From positions 45,613,158 through 45,677,157 of the forward strand of contig NC_089224.1 in assembly GCF_963924675.1 (NCBI RefSeq): a stretch of 64,000 bases of DNA, in the 5' to 3' direction. Shown here piece after piece: positions 34,088 to 47,787 of the stretch. A program made the position numbers and the translations under genes. The notes under the pieces are model-generated. The model was not told where the DNA came from and did no database searches. It worked only from the letters and a program-made list of their open reading frames with translations. Position 1 is the first letter of the stretch. Each line of letters begins with the position of its first letter. This DNA comes from Phocoena phocoena. Lineage: Eukaryota; Chordata; Mammalia; Artiodactyla; Phocoenidae.

Positions 34088-37000
34088 AGGTTATATTTTA
34101 AAACTTCATATTTCTATATCGGATATATGATAGTTCTGAGAATACAGAGGTGAAAAAAGAAAATGCCAAACCTATTCTTCTGGAGAGTTCTGTTTGGAAA
34201 AGATAAAAGATATAAAAAAAGTAATCATGCTAAATTATTTCAATTAAGTTTCCTATTACAATGAGAGATAGGGAAAAGGGGATTCTCTCACCAGAATTTG
34301 GAATGAGGCATCTCAAGAAGGGGAGAAAGCACATGGACTCCATAAAGTGGCCAAGAAACATCTAAAGACAGACTTCCCATTGGAAGCAGCATATGTGGAT
34401 GTCATTCCGAAGGAGTAGAGTGTAGGACGAGATGACGACCGAAAGCTCATGAGGACCTTCAACTTTTAAGAGTGAGAAAGAGAAGGAGAGTCTGAAGAGG
34501 GCACAAAGGCGGAGTAGCCAGTGCACTTAGGAGTCAACCAAGGAAAAATAATCTTCAGAAAGCACCAAAGAAGAAAACAAAGAGCTTGAGAATTACAGAG
34601 GATGGAAGTTAAATAATTATTTATATGTGATATGGGTTTCTGCATTGAGTCTAGATTCTGCCAGGACACACGTGTGATGCTGGGGAATCACTTAACTTCC
34701 CTGAGTCTCAGTTTCCTCAAATATAAAGTACGGAAAATATTCCTAGAGTTGTATTGAATATTAGACCAACCAGAATATTTAAGAACACTTAGCAGAGTAT
34801 CATCCACAGAGTGAGGGCTAAACAGGTACTGAGTTGTTTCCTATATTTTTCATATAGGTCTAAATGGGAAAAATGAATTCTCCTCCCCGCCTCTCTGTCA
34901 CTGACTGCAAAACAATGACAGCCTAAAAATCAGAACTGGGAGAAAGGGTGTCATCAATTGTATGTAATTTTATATACAATAATATACATATATGGTACAT
35001 ATATATGAATACATAGTATAAAATATGCTACATATAAAATATACCATATATCTATCTGCTGATTCTGATACAAGGCACAATTCCCCTTCCTCTCTGTTTT
35101 CCTGGATCCCATTCTTTCACTAAAATATCACAATCATTCAGTTCCTCCGGGTGTAGAAATCCATAGTGTACTTTCCCCATTCACTCTGCATTAAGCTGTA
35201 CTGCCCATTCATACAGCTGTTTCTTTCTCCATTAGGGTTTCTGGCTGTCAATTTCCCCTTAAGACTACAAAGCCACCAATGGAAAGCAGAAGCTGAGAGA
35301 AAGTTCTAGCCTTGTCAGAAACTCTCATATGACTCCACACTCCCCGCCTGCCAAGCACTGCAGGTCCAGACTGTCCACTCTCCCAGAGAAACACAGTAAA
35401 TAGATGGCACCCTGCCCAACACTGAACAATGGTGGAGAATCCAGGAGCTCACCTGTGCCTCTATTTGCACACTTCCACGTGCTGACTGCACTAGGAGGAA
35501 CTCACCTGGTTCAGGACTCTTATTTGCTCAAAAAGCCCAAAGCGCAGGAAACATGGACTTGAAAGGCAGCAGCAGCTTGAGAACTTGGAAGGAGAACAGA
35601 GATGTTTAAAGCGTTCACTGGAACAGCGGCAGGTCCTCAGGACATGGAAGAACACAGATGAGCTGCACTGAGGCAAGTGTTTCTCCAGAACATTCCTTTT
35701 CAGAGAAGAAAACATTGAGGTGCATGCAATAGCACAGAGTTCTCCCAGAAAGACGTGGCCACTAGCAGTGTCCCCAGCACTGATACCACAGCAGCCTGCG
35801 CAGTCTTGGAAGGGACGAGGGTTACCTCAGTGCCAGCTGCAAACTTCTTTTCTCCTTAGGACCCAGCAAGTTATCGCAGAGCAGGGAAGGATATTCCTGG
35901 GGAAAATGCAATCCAAGGAATTTCTCACATTCCATCATGATGTCTTTGCCCCTTTGAAAGACAAACAAAATAAAACATGCTTGAATAGAAGGGACACAGG
36001 AAGGGATTTTAATATAATTAGCAACAACTGGGATAGAGCTTTTCCAGCAGGGCAGGTATCAGTAACATGCACACTGGAAGGTCACAATTTCTACAAGCAA
36101 CAAAGAGCGAAGTGGAAATTCTTTTATTTAATTTAGGCAATTTGGGAAGAGGACACTGATGGATCAATCATCTTTCTGTTCTTTCCAGTTGGTGCATACA
36201 GCCCTGAGTAGGTACTTTTAAAGTCAGATGGACATTTAAAGTACATTTAGAGGTTTGGAAACCTTCCTAAGGATTAGGATCCTAAAACAAGCAGAAACCA
36301 TTCCTATATTACTGAAAAATATCATTTTATTAACAAATGATTTTTTAAATAATATTTTTATTTCAATTCTTCAGTATTATGATGTTTTAATGGGCTGAGG
36401 CTAGAAATTTAAATAAAGACAACTATACAAGGCCATGAGGGTGACTCTGGAGTTCAAGCCAGACTCTCCCTGCTAAGGAGCCCATTAAAAACCTTCACTG
36501 CTTCTGTCTAAGAAGCGCGTATGCTCTTCCGTCTTGGTCATACATAAGGCCTCTTCGATACCCACATCTTAACCAACAGTTGGAACAATAAAGAGTAGAG
36601 ATTCTTATTTGGACTCTATCAGTAAACAAATGGATGTCCAGCCTGGACGGCAGGTGAGAAATGGAGGTGTCTTCATTGAGAATGAGAACAGCAGGCTGAC
36701 CTGAGGAGGTCTCCTGGGAAATCAGTGAGGTCCTTCTTGACTGGAAACAAACGACAACATAAGAGCTGCGAGTTCAGTTTTTTGGGAGGACTTACTGAGG
36801 ACTATAGCCTGGAGGACAGCCTCTCAGTCAGCTCTGATGAATTTCTCCAAGCACATAATGGGGACGTCAGTATATACGTGATTGTGGTGAAGAGGATACG
36901 TGCAATCAAGGACACATCTTGGTAGAAGGTTGCTGCTACTCATGAGGAGCATTTGTCACTCTTAATGATTTTAGTGCTTTTCTAAGTATGAGAAGTTGCA

Positions 37001-37374
37001 AAAAATTGAATTCATAGAATTTTCTCAGGAAATTATCTAACTATCTGCAGGCCTATCAGAATAGAGCAGATCTGGGAAAATTGACAGATCAGTTTTCCCA
37101 GAGCAGAGAGTGCCCCATTCCTGATCTCCTGTCAGGGCGTGTTGGGGTAAGGGACTGCTGTGGCTAATGACTTTATTCTTGTAGAACCAGATGGTGAGTG
37201 ACTTTTTAGTTGTCATCCTGAAGGAGAAACGTCAGAGCTCACATGGCTAGAAATTGTTAGGTGCTTTTTTATTTTCTTAAACTCACAAGAAAACTCAAGC
37301 GTTAAAAATACATAGATTCCAGGGGTCAGCTCTTCTAGGGTTAATAAAGTTATTTTACTATATTTCATTGAAGA
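34088..37374. other. Intergenic, unit 2
   Basis: Counterpart of 7944-11230, with the MIR fragment at about 34639-34834. By eye one substitution in 3.3 kb ('gttgtttcct' for 'gttgttgcct' near 34838). No gene recognised. Confidence 0.55.
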
Positions 37375-37397
37375 ACTCACTCACGAAGTCTTAGACT

Positions 37398-37500
37398 TGG
37401 CGTTGCGTGGCTTGTGTGATCTCAGTTCCCTCACCGGGGATTGAATCGGGGCCACGGCAGTGAGAGTGCCGGATCGTAACCACTAGGCCAGTTGGAAACT
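37398..37500 (-). mobile_element. Old CHR-type SINE fragment, unit 2
   Basis: Counterpart of 11254-11357, now with several differences ('ccagttgg' for 'ccagtagg'). Confidence 0.65.
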
Positions 37501-37909
37501 TCTTTTTTTTTTTTTTTCAATAGGCAGAAAAATCTATTCCCTCCTAACTACTTAATAGTGATTTTGTCTATTTTGATTAAACTTAAAGTCAGTTCAGTGG
37601 ACTCAGACCACACCCCATGTAGTCCTACAAAACCATAGACAGTAACCCTTTGGCATCTTAAGTGGAATAAGGGTCCTTTGTCATCTCACTGTCCTCTGTC
37701 TGCTTATTTTGTTGGTTCCTAAATATCGTGATCACGTGCAGCCTTCACTTTCTTTAATGGGTGCTTTCAGACATATCATTGTAAGCACCCTAAGGTTTGC
37801 CCTTGTGTCTTTGGTACATTTGGAACAAGTTCATTCGTCCAGATTTATATTTCTCTCCAGTTGTATAAGTGAGTTTGATCCAATAGGGTTATTGAGAGTG
37901 TTGAGCTAA

Positions 37910-38036
37910 TTTTTTTTTCTATTTTTTGGCTGCGCCACGGGGCATGCGAGATCTTAGTTCCCCAACCAGGGATCGAACCTGTGCCCCCAGAAGTGGAAAC
38001 TCGGTGTCTTAACTACTGGACTGCCAGGGAAGTCCC
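37910..38036 (-). mobile_element. CHR-type SINE, short form, unit 2
   Basis: Counterpart of 11767-11893, ending 'ctgccagggaagtccc'. Confidence 0.85.
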
Positions 38037-40169
38037 TAAATTTTAAAGAACTTACAGAGTGGCTAGTCCATTAGTAGCAACAATAAAATTCAGTTTTTAC
38101 TTTTTAATATCACGATTACTATTTACCAGCTAAGATCAGGATCTTTTGGAATCGTCTAATTCCCTTCCTTTAATTCTAGTTTTCTTAAAGTACCCTTCTC
38201 ATTGCCTGAATGGATTTATCACCTAGACGGATGCTCAGCAAGACTGATCTTGCTGATCCTCCCAGACAGGGTTAGTGTTCTAGCAACTGGGGTTCTGGTT
38301 GCCAGTCACTTGTGAGCTGGTGGGTGTGACTTCTTCCTGCTCTCCTCAAAACTGATCATTCATGGATTAAATGAAAGAAACATGAGGAAGCTGGTCTTGC
38401 GAAGCTGAAGGCCGTCAACTGACCCAGGACTTGGTCTTTTCTGAGCTTCTGGCAGAAGCAACCATGTTCCTGTCTTTCTGTTTTTCACTTTGGCCTCATC
38501 CTTCTCCTCTGACGTAGCCTCGTCCCCAACTGTGCTGCACTGAAGTTAGCTAACTTAGAATCTGGCATTGTGTCAGGGGAAATCACTTCCCTTCTTTCAC
38601 ATTCATGACATTCAGACCCACATTTGTTTTCTTTATGCCCACAAGACAGCTGTAGACTTTTACTTTCTAGGACAGTCGCAGTGATAAACAAAAAATTTTA
38701 AGTTTGTAAATGATAGAGACCGGAGCCCCTTTGCCTTTCGTTACCTCCCTTTATTGTTCTTACCTCATCATGAATTAGAACTAATGCAGGAGCAGCGAGA
38801 CAAATCTGGTCCAGTAAGTCACTAAGTGAATATAAGTTACAAAAACTTTAAATGAAACATTACACACAAGTAAAGGAAAGAAGGCGATTTCTCTCTGACC
38901 TAATCCTGGGCCTCGCTGCCCTGCATTCTCAAAGGGAGACAGAGACAGAGGAAGGGAGAAGCCCACTGGCATCAACTGACTGAATGAACAACTGAATCTC
39001 ACTGGTTTCTGTGACATAAGCTTTAATGAGAGACAACACCATCGCTGAATTCTATGGCCCCAGCTCAGAAACTTTGAGGGTAACAAGTGTTGACTAGCTT
39101 TAGGAAAAGAGTTGAATAATAAAATTTGTATTTGGCAAAATAAAAATTATGTGTCTACTGAGGATAAAATGATTAGAATTGGATAACTCCTCCACCACCT
39201 TAGAGAAAACACACTTTTGCTCTCAGCATCTGAGGGCTGCTGACACTTTTGATACATGTGGACATGGGTCAGGAGGGGAGGAGGTCACCACTGAGGACTA
39301 GGGTCCTTCACACAAACACTCCAGGGGCAAGGCTGAGGGTCCTGGAAGATGAATTATTTTCCCAACAAATAAACAAGCCCCTCCACAGATAGGAGATCGT
39401 AAAGTCCTCGGGATATGTGAGCCTGCCCTCAGGGTGGGAGTCCAGGTTAGGAAGGGGACTCTGTCACTCTAGAGGACAGGGTGTGACTAGATGTCATCTC
39501 TCCCTTGTGACTGAGGTGCTGCTGGGGAAATACAACTGTCTTGGAATTAGGATCTCCACACCCATGTTCTCCTGAAAAGAACCAGGATTCCTGGTGGGGG
39601 TATTGGCCCAGCCTGTGGAGGACTATAGGTCTCCAGTAAGAAAATGGTGGAAAGAAAGGACAATATCTATAATAGTCCTCACCTCGTGGTCCCCTGAAGC
39701 ATGACCACATGGACATGAAGCAACATGTTCTAGAAGGAAAGGAAACATGGGAGAAGCTCATGGACTCATAATAATCAGCCTCTTCTCTAAATCAAACACT
39801 AAACAAAACCCATCTTTTGTTTCAAAGAGCTTATGCCAGAGTGATCTGGTAAATCCCTAAGCAAATACAGAAACCATAGGGCTGAGAGAGCCTGCCTTCC
39901 TATGTAAAGTAAGAGGTAAAAATGGAACCTAAGATCAGGGCAAAAAATTTGTTCCTGGAACAGAGAAGACCAACATTTATGCATGAAAGAGATATAGAAT
40001 GTGCGTATTTACAAACCTTCATCTCTTCTGACTTTAAGACGAAAACCTTTCTCATTTGATTCATAAATATCCATTTGGATGGGCACATCTGAAATTACTG
40101 GGAAAATTAAACTTCTTACAAAATTAATAGTTTACAATGATGACATCTTCATAGACCATACTGAGAAGA
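38037..40169. other. Intergenic 5' flank of IFNW copy 2
   Basis: Counterpart of 11894-14020. Differences and small indels are frequent up to about 39,265 (for example an added 'tttgcctttcg' stretch near 38,730), then none are seen up to the gene. Confidence 0.6.
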
Positions 40170-40172
40170 TAT

Positions 40173-40247
40173 GTGAAAATCAAAAAAAGGAAGTAAAAGT
40201 GTATAGAAATGTTTAGAAAATGAAAATTCCTGTGTTCCCTATTTAAT
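40173..40247 (+). promoter_or_regulatory. IFNW copy 2 virus-response region and TATA box
   Basis: Same GAAA half sites and TATTTAAT (40240-40247) as copy 1, identical by eye. Confidence 0.8.
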
Positions 40248-40341
40248 GGCCTTGCTTAGAAAGAATGTCATCAGAGAACCTACCCCCAAGGCTCCCCCAG
40301 ACGCCCGTCTCAGCCAGGCCAGCAGCAGCCTCATTTGCCCC

Positions 40342-40929
40342 ATGGCCTTCGTGCTCTCTCTACTGACCGCCCTGGTGATGTTCAGCTACGGCCCTGGTGG
40401 ATCTCTGGGCTGCGACCTGTCTCAGAACCACGTGTGGATTAGCAAGAAGAACTTCATGCTTCTGGGCCAGATGCGGAGAATCTCCCCTCGTTTCTGTCTG
40501 AAGGACAGAAAAGACTTCGGTTTCCCCCAGGACATGGTGGATGACAGCCAGCTCCCGAAGGCCCAGGCCACCTCTGTCCTCCACGAGATGCTCCAGCAGA
40601 CCTTCCGCCTCTTCCACACAGCGCGCTCCCCTGCCGCCTGGGACACCTCCCTCCTGGACAAACTCTGCACTGGACTCCATCAGCAGCTGGAGGACCTGGA
40701 CGCCTGCTTGGTGCAGGCGATGGGAGATGAAGAAACTGCCCTGGGAGTGACAGGCTCTACACTGGCCGTGAAGAGGTACTTCCAGGGAATCCACCTCTAC
40801 CTGAAAGAGAAGAAATACAGTGACTGTGCCTGGGAAATTGTCAGAGTGGAAATCATGAGATCCTTGTCTTCATCGACCAACTTGCAAGAAAGGATAAGAA
40901 TTATGGATGGAGACCTGGGGTCACCTTGA
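40342..40929 (+). CDS. IFNW: Interferon omega, copy 2
   Basis: Intact 195-residue gene with the same layout as copy 1. Five base differences from copy 1 fall within about 370 bp of coding sequence. Three change the protein: Glu94 to Ala, Arg109 to Cys and Pro139 to Ser (copy 1 to copy 2). Cys109 corresponds to mature Cys86, which the alpha genes here also carry, so copy 2 probably keeps the older state and copy 1 lost the cysteine. Family signature at 146-164, omega tail ending GDLGSP, no N-glycosylation sequon. Secreted IFNAR ligand. Confidence 0.95.
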   Translation: MAFVLSLLTALVMFSYGPGGSLGCDLSQNHVWISKKNFMLLGQMRRISPRFCLKDRKDFGFPQDMVDDSQLPKAQATSVLHEMLQQTFRLFHTARSPAAWDTSLLDKLCTGLHQQLEDLDACLVQAMGDEETALGVTGSTLAVKRYFQGIHLYLKEKKYSDCAWEIVRVEIMRSLSSSTNLQERIRIMDGDLGSP

Positions 40930-41124
40930 AATGTTTCTCATTGACTAAGATGCCCTATCACCCTTGCACACATGTCTTTAGTCATTTCAGAAGGCTCTTA
41001 TTTCAATTTTAATCACAGAATTTATTGTATGAATTCAGCTAATACTTTGTCAGTAGTAATAAGCAAGTATATGTTAAAATTATTCAGCTTCAGGGGCATC
41101 AGTCCCTAAGCAATGACTACCCTG

Positions 41125-41278
41125 TTATTTATTTATTCTGTTTATTTGTTTATTTATTTATTTATGTATTTTATTTCTATATTTTCATATAAATATATTT
41201 ATACTTACATTGTATTAAAATTTAGAAAATATTCACCTTTCCATTTCATTAAATTTGCATGGTTTTTTATTTATTAAA
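41125..41278 (+). promoter_or_regulatory. IFNW copy 2 AU-rich element and ATTAAA signal
   Basis: Same clustered ATTTA pentamers and ATTAAA (41273-41278) as copy 1. Confidence 0.6.
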
Positions 41279-42224
41279 TTCTTATGAGAGAAAACTTCTT
41301 GAGTGTTTTAAGTTCTGAAACCTACATTCTTACTTTTTTCTATGTAAATTTATTTCAGACTAGTATTTGTCCATTTTGTCCTTTGGAACAGTCCTACCAC
41401 TTTCATTTCAGGAAATGCTTGTCAAAAGGTGGAATTCCACGGAATTGAGGGAAGTCCTGGAAATTATGGAGAATGGTTAGTCCTGATGTCAGAGGTGTAA
41501 CTGATTTATACCACCAGGAAAGAGTGGTCGGTGCAAATACCTGTGGGAAGGAGTCATGTCCTCGAGGGAAGCTGGTGACATATGCTGTTGACTGGCCAAT
41601 CCTGGCACCTTCCTCCCACCTTCTCCCTGGTCCTGCTTTACTGAACCATTCATCCCTTATACATACCTTCAGACCCTCCAACTCACTGACCAGCCACACA
41701 GCTGCTCTGGTTCTGTGCAGGTTTCCAGCTTCAAGGTTTCTGTTAGAGTGAAAGTCATAGGAAGAGAGCACAAGGGAAAGGAGAGTTCTAGGACTTTCAA
41801 AACCTCTGAGAAGGAGCCAGGGTTCATGACACTGGATCCCAGCTCTGCTATTAATAGCATTGTGACCTTGACAAATAACACAAACACTAAGCTCACTAGT
41901 TTCCTCATCTTTAATATGGGGTCAATAGTAGTAATTTTTCATAGGATTATTCTCAGGATTCAATGAGTAAATATACACAAGAGGCACAAAAGTGTGTCTG
42001 TCTAAAATAATCAGGACTGTTAGAGTCACAGAGTGGCTACATTCGGGGAGGAGAAGGAGAGCTGCTCTGAGGTAGCAACTGGAAGACAACATAAGAAACA
42101 TGCTAGGTCCTGGGCAAAATCTATTACGTTTAACTTGGGTGCTAGTTTCACAATGTATTCAGTGTGTGAAATTTCCCTGTGCTGTATGTTGAAGATACTT
42201 GCAATTTCTGTGTATTATACTTCT
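41279..42224. other. Intergenic with MIR, unit 2
   Basis: Counterpart of 15130-16075 with a MIR at about 41819-41984. Substitutions here break the antisense open frame that is intact at 15254-15952. Confidence 0.6.
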
Positions 42225-42508
42225 TTTTTAAAAAATAAATTCATTTGTTTATTTACATTTTATTTTTGGCTGCTTTGGGTCTTCGTTGCGGCGAGTGGGG
42301 GCTACTCTTCCTTGCCGTGCGCAGGCTTCTCATTGCGGTGGCTTCTCTTGTCACGAAGCATGGACTCTAGGCACGCAGGCTTCAGTAGTTGTGGCACACA
42401 GGCTTAGTTGCTCCGCGGCATGTGGGATCTTCCCGGACCACGGCTTGAACTCGTGTCCCCTGCATTGGCAGGCTGATTCTTAACCACTCTACCAGCAGGG
42501 AAGTCCTT
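42225..42508 (-). mobile_element. Long CHR-type SINE with target-site duplication, unit 2
   Basis: Counterpart of 16076-16359 with the same TGTGTATTATACTTCT duplication. Confidence 0.9.
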
Positions 42509-42524
42509 GTGTATTATACTTCTG

Positions 42525-45066
42525 AAAGATTTTCTGGGAATTAGTAAAAATTCTTTGACAAAGAAGGATCAGTAGAAAATACTTGGATCTCCTTTAAAAA
42601 TGAATAATATGGAAATAACAGAGACCTCAAATAATGTAAAAAGTCACAAACATTTTTCATTAATAATATTTGTTGCTTCTTTAGTATGAGAAAGGCACAA
42701 AATAGCTTCTGAACTCTTTCACTTTTGGGGCTTTCAGCAGCAACACAGAATCAGGAAGAAAAAAGCAGGAGCTATGAAAGGTAAGGTTCTGCTCTCTAAT
42801 CCTGGGCTCTCCCGGGTTTGATCTTAGTTCTCTTCTCCATACAGTCCCAGGTCTATAATTACTGGCAATGTCACCTCCTAGAGCCTGTACTCTCAGAAAA
42901 TAATGGCCCCCCCAGAGGAGAGACTCAGAGCTACAAAGCAAAGAAGTCAGGACCTGGGACACTTCTAACCCACGCTCTGCTCGTCCATGTGAAAGCTGGG
43001 CCATGGCACTTACCCATCAAGTGACAGTGTGAGACGTGGTGGAACAATGACTGTTTTGGTGGCAAAAGTTTGAGTAATGACTCAGACAACCTAACCTCCC
43101 TAAGTTTCATAGTCTGTGTCTGGGAGAGTCCCAGGATTGTTGTGATGATTGCCTGGGGCAATGTGTGTGAAAGAGCTTTGAAATGACACCGCTCTACACA
43201 CATGGACCTTACGATTAGTGGCATTGAACCTCTGACCTCGAATTCTAGTTCCTGGGCATTAATCTTGAAAGAATCTCTTCCCAGTAGAACAGTCTACTCA
43301 GCATGTTCCACTCTCTCTTTGCTTCCACTCTCGCTAGACAAACCCAGGCTCCTATTTTTGGTTTGCAGAGCTCACCTGAAAGGCACTCATGTGACACCAG
43401 CCCCACCCTCTCTTCAGAAAGGTGATTCATATCTTCTGTCATCTCAGGCATCCCTCTTGCTAGCTGGCCCTGTGGAATTCCAGGGTCCTAGTTCAGCAAG
43501 AGGTTGACACGAGGGAGTCCCTTTGGGAACAGAATATGGAAGGAAGCCTTGGGGTAAGGCATCTTCTGAAAACAAAATGGTCTCTCTCAAAAACAGCAAA
43601 GTTCATTCTTCACAAGTAAATTGTTTCTTCTAAAAAAGAGTGTTTTCTTTAGTCTCTGCTGCATTTGGGGGAAGGAAGCAGTAGTCCAGGAACTGGGTTT
43701 AGAGAAAAGAAGGGGTTCTCCAGTTCTGATTGAGAGCTGACTTTGAGTGTTTGAGGCAGAGGAAGGTTAGGGAGGGAGTCTGACAGTGGCCTTGCACACC
43801 CTCTACCATCTCAGCCGCCTTCATTTGTGTCATGATGAATACAGCCCTTCGCAAGGCAAATACAAAAGCATAGGAACTTGACAAATGCTGAGGGGCTTTA
43901 AAAATTGAAAAAATCCATTAAAGAATGAGTCTCAGGAACTGGACTTCCCAGTCCTTCCCCTTTTCCATCATGATACTGATCTGTAAACAGCCTTGGGTTG
44001 GAATGTTTGGCGTTACACAGGCACATAGATTCCCAAATGTCCCAATTAGCCTCTAGGAACAGAGACAAGAAATTTCACATATTCCCCAAAACAGCACTGG
44101 AATTTGGCATTCCTGAGGTCTCAAGTTCAGAAGGAAATGGAACAAACCAGAGGACCCCAAATATTTTGATGGAGAATAACTTTCATCTAACTCCAAGGCC
44201 TTCTTGCGTCCTGATGAAGGCTGGGCAAAGCAGCTCAGCTCCTTTTAGCCTTAATGAAAGTGTACAGCTGAGGACTTTTCGCCTTTCCTTTCTCATGGGA
44301 CAGGCTCTGGAGCAGCAGGGATGCAGAACTCCTGGCCATGTTTGTGGTTGAGCAAGCAGGGACAAGAGGAGCCCAAAGGGGAGGCAGAGCGGTATAGGGT
44401 CTTAGCAAAGCTGGGAGTGGAACAGCATAGTCTCATCAGGCTTAGGAAAGAGATCTCCATCTACATCAGGTCCCGTAGCACTCAGCTCACTCTCCAGCTA
44501 CACTTCTTATTCCCACCCAGTAACCTGCACACCGTTAGGGACATCATTGGTCCTCAGAGTTGTTAATAAAAGTGGTAAGTGTAATAAGCTTAACATAGTT
44601 GTGTCAGTAAAACTGTGTGAAAATGACAGTCTTGCTGCATCTTCTCTTGTGGGTTACTCTTGTCTTCTCAGGCGACCAGTAAATTTGTTAGCTCGGCATC
44701 TCCTTAGTCTTCCTTCGGCTTCGTGCATGATTTCGGGCAATCGTTTTCTTTTTCCTATAGTACAGTTTTCTCAGCTTTAGAATAGGGATAATGAGACTAC
44801 TATAGTCCATTCAACATACCATCGCATGTTATATGCTCTATATCATGAGAACATAACAAGTCATAAAGTTATCTTAAGTGAGCAGATTATTTTAAGCACC
44901 AGGGACATATTAAACATAGCAATGATAGTTGTTATTGTGACAGGTATGCACAAAGGAGTAAAAGCCATTATTTCATGTCCACTCAAAAGATACATATTGT
45001 TTTAAGATATTTTTGATGTGGACCAGTTTTAAAGTCTTTATTGAATTTGTTACAATATTGCTTCTG
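42525..45066. other. Intergenic with MIR fragments, unit 2
   Basis: Counterpart of 16376-18917, scattered substitutions only. No gene recognised. Confidence 0.55.
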
Positions 45067-45194
45067 TTTTTTTTTATGTTTTGGCTTTTTGGCCCTGAGG
45101 CATGTGGGATCTTAGCTCCCCAAGGAGGCATCGAATTCACACCCCCTGCATTGGAAGGAGAAGTCTTAACCACTGGACCGCCAGGGAAGTCCCC
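45067..45194 (-). mobile_element. CHR-type SINE, short form, unit 2
   Basis: Counterpart of 18918-19045. Confidence 0.85.
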
Positions 45195-47228
45195 AAAAGA
45201 TATTGATATAATGCCATATTTGTGCCTTACTGACCTCACAATTTTGTTATGCAAAAATTCTACCTCTGTGAATTAAAATAGGATCATCTTTTTAAGTATT
45301 GTGCAAAGCATACAAACACATTTTTAAATTCTACTAGCAAATGCAATATTCCACAGATGTACCAAACACTAGATTACAAATACCTATGGATCTCTAGTGG
45401 GCATCAAAACATAATGCAGTCAGTGCATTGGCACAGAAGATATTTACCAATATTAAGTAGAAAGTAATATATTAAGTTTAAATTTACACCATGCTGAAAT
45501 TAAAAGCATTTTGATGCAGATTACAAATTTTTATGCAACTTATCCAATATAAAATGACATTTTGAAGTAGTGAATAAAACTCTCCAATGAAAACCACTGA
45601 TTATATATACAAAGCTGAATGCTTAATCTATGAAGCCTTAAGGTCTTCTAAGACCCTTGCTTAAAACAAATGAGAGGAAAAAAATATCTTGAAAATTGAG
45701 ATTAATTTCTTAAGATACTTACTAGGTCATAAGATATTGCCAATAAGCTACATCTTACTGAGGTCAGAGATCAACGTGAAGCAGCCTTGGCTGACATGTC
45801 CGAAGCATCAGATACTTGTTATTATACCCGCCATTTGAAAGTCTGACGCTCATCTGGTCTCCGTGTCACCACCATCCTCTGCTTTTCTGCCCCTCCTTCT
45901 CTCCTTCCTTTGTTGACTCCACACTCTCATCTTAGGGAATTGGTGTTCCTCAAAGATCTATGCTAGTCCCGCACTTCATCCTCTCTGCACATATAGTCTC
46001 AACCTCCCAAATAGTTCCAAACGTCCTCTCTATGACTGTTGACTTCCATATGCATGTCTCTACCCAGGGTCACATCTCCAAACAAATGTCATTAGCTCCA
46101 AACCCTCATATTTACCTGCTACCCTAGATGATCTCCATACATGGCCAAACTTGACCATCATGCAATTACCTGGCAAACGCCTGCAGGCCCCTGGGATGCC
46201 AGCTTACCAACTGCTCTTGCAGAAGCTTTCCCTGATCCATGCAAGCCCACATACTCCCAAGAACCTGTACTTTCCCTGTCACAGCATTAGCATTCCTTTC
46301 GTTGAACACCTAGTTACCCATATCCCCACCAGACTGCAAGCTCTGTGACAGCGGGCAATGTGTCTACTATTTTCATTGCACCTGGCACCCACCACAGTGC
46401 CAACAATAAAAGGGATAGTCACACTTCTTTGTTGAAGTTTAAATTCCATGACTCTATAATATATTTCACAGTTTATTGAAACAGAATCAGCAACCATTAG
46501 ACATGCTTTCTCCAAGAAAGAACAAGTAAAAGAGAATAGCTCCAGCTGCTATAACCTGTTATAATGCCTTGTGCATCTCCTTCATAACCTAGAAAGGGTT
46601 TCAAGCTAATTTTTTACTCTTTAAGGCCTGTCTTCTCTGACAGAGTGCTCCATTAAGAAAGTAATATCTTTGTCTTATCTACCAATATATTAAAAAACAC
46701 AAGTAAAATCCTGAAAGCAGAGATACTTCAAAATATTTTAAGAACCAATGAAATGAATAAAACGATTTACGTTCCTTTTGGATTTTAGGCAGATTAAAGG
46801 TTTAAGGACACTCTGATTTTCTTGAAGAGTATGAATTAAACCTAACACTTAAAATATACCTTTTGCACCCCCAAAGCAAAGGAAAACAAGACACAAAGCT
46901 GACCATATCATAATATGAAGAATAAATGTGGAAAATATAAAAATCATCATAGAGAAATACATTCTAATTATTACAAATTAAAAATAAATTTTCTCCCCAT
47001 TCAAAAGTATTGTTTCCACTTACGGTTGAAAAACAATGTGCTGAGATGACTCGATGCATTTACAACTGAATCAGAAGAAAAGTCATTGAACTGAGTGAAT
47101 ATTGATGCGCTAGAGGCCACCTCTAAGCAGAGAAGACTCCATTGTAGAAGATTGGGTCCAGGTCTCCTTTTCCCACTCCTGGGTTCTCTGAGGTTGAACA
47201 TACAGGGAAAGCACACTCTGATTTTCAC
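45195..47228. other. Intergenic with L2 fragment, unit 2
   Basis: Counterpart of 19046-21094; L2 end at about 45839-46414. A net loss of 15 bp near 46475 ('cagtttattgaaacagaatc') relative to unit 1. No gene recognised. Confidence 0.55.
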
Positions 47229-47787
47229 GCCTTAACTTCCACTCTCATATTGTCCTGGGCACAGCGGCTGTGGACTTTCTTTTCAGATCGAGCCTGGTCC
47301 TTTGGAAGTTCTTCAAAGTCAGGCTGGAGTCCTCATTGCCCAGCAGGGTCTTTTCCTCTCCATCTCCTGCACCAAACCAGCCTCCAGATCTGCCCACTGT
47401 TGATCAAGCCCACTGAGGAATTTCAGCTGTTTGTGCTGAAGACGATGGAGAAGTGCTGTATCGTCTCATGGAGAATGAGGCGGCCTGAGCGTTTTGGAGC
47501 TGGCTGTCAGCCAGCTGGTGCTGATGGAACCTGAAAACCTTCTTGTCCTTCAGGCAGGAAAACAAAGAAGATTCTCCCTGTTAGGGGCAGGACTGTGAGG
47601 GTCTCCTGCTTTGGCAGGCTGTGGTTCTGGGCCAGGTGACAGCTAAGTGTGCACACAGAGCTGGAGAACATCATCCTGGGTGAGGAGGGTGGCAGGCCCC
47701 GGTGAGCCTGGTGATGCAGGTGTCTGGCTGTGGGAGCCTGTATCCAGCTGCTCTGAGTACCTGCCTGCAAATGAGATTCTTAAATAA
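47229..47787 (-). pseudogene. Type I interferon pseudogene, inverted, copy 2
   Basis: Counterpart of 21095-21662 with the same frameshifts, so the gene was already dead before the duplication. It has lost 9 more bases in the signal-peptide region (near 47680) and carries a few substitutions. The TATA box remnant is at 47779-47786 (complement). Confidence 0.88.
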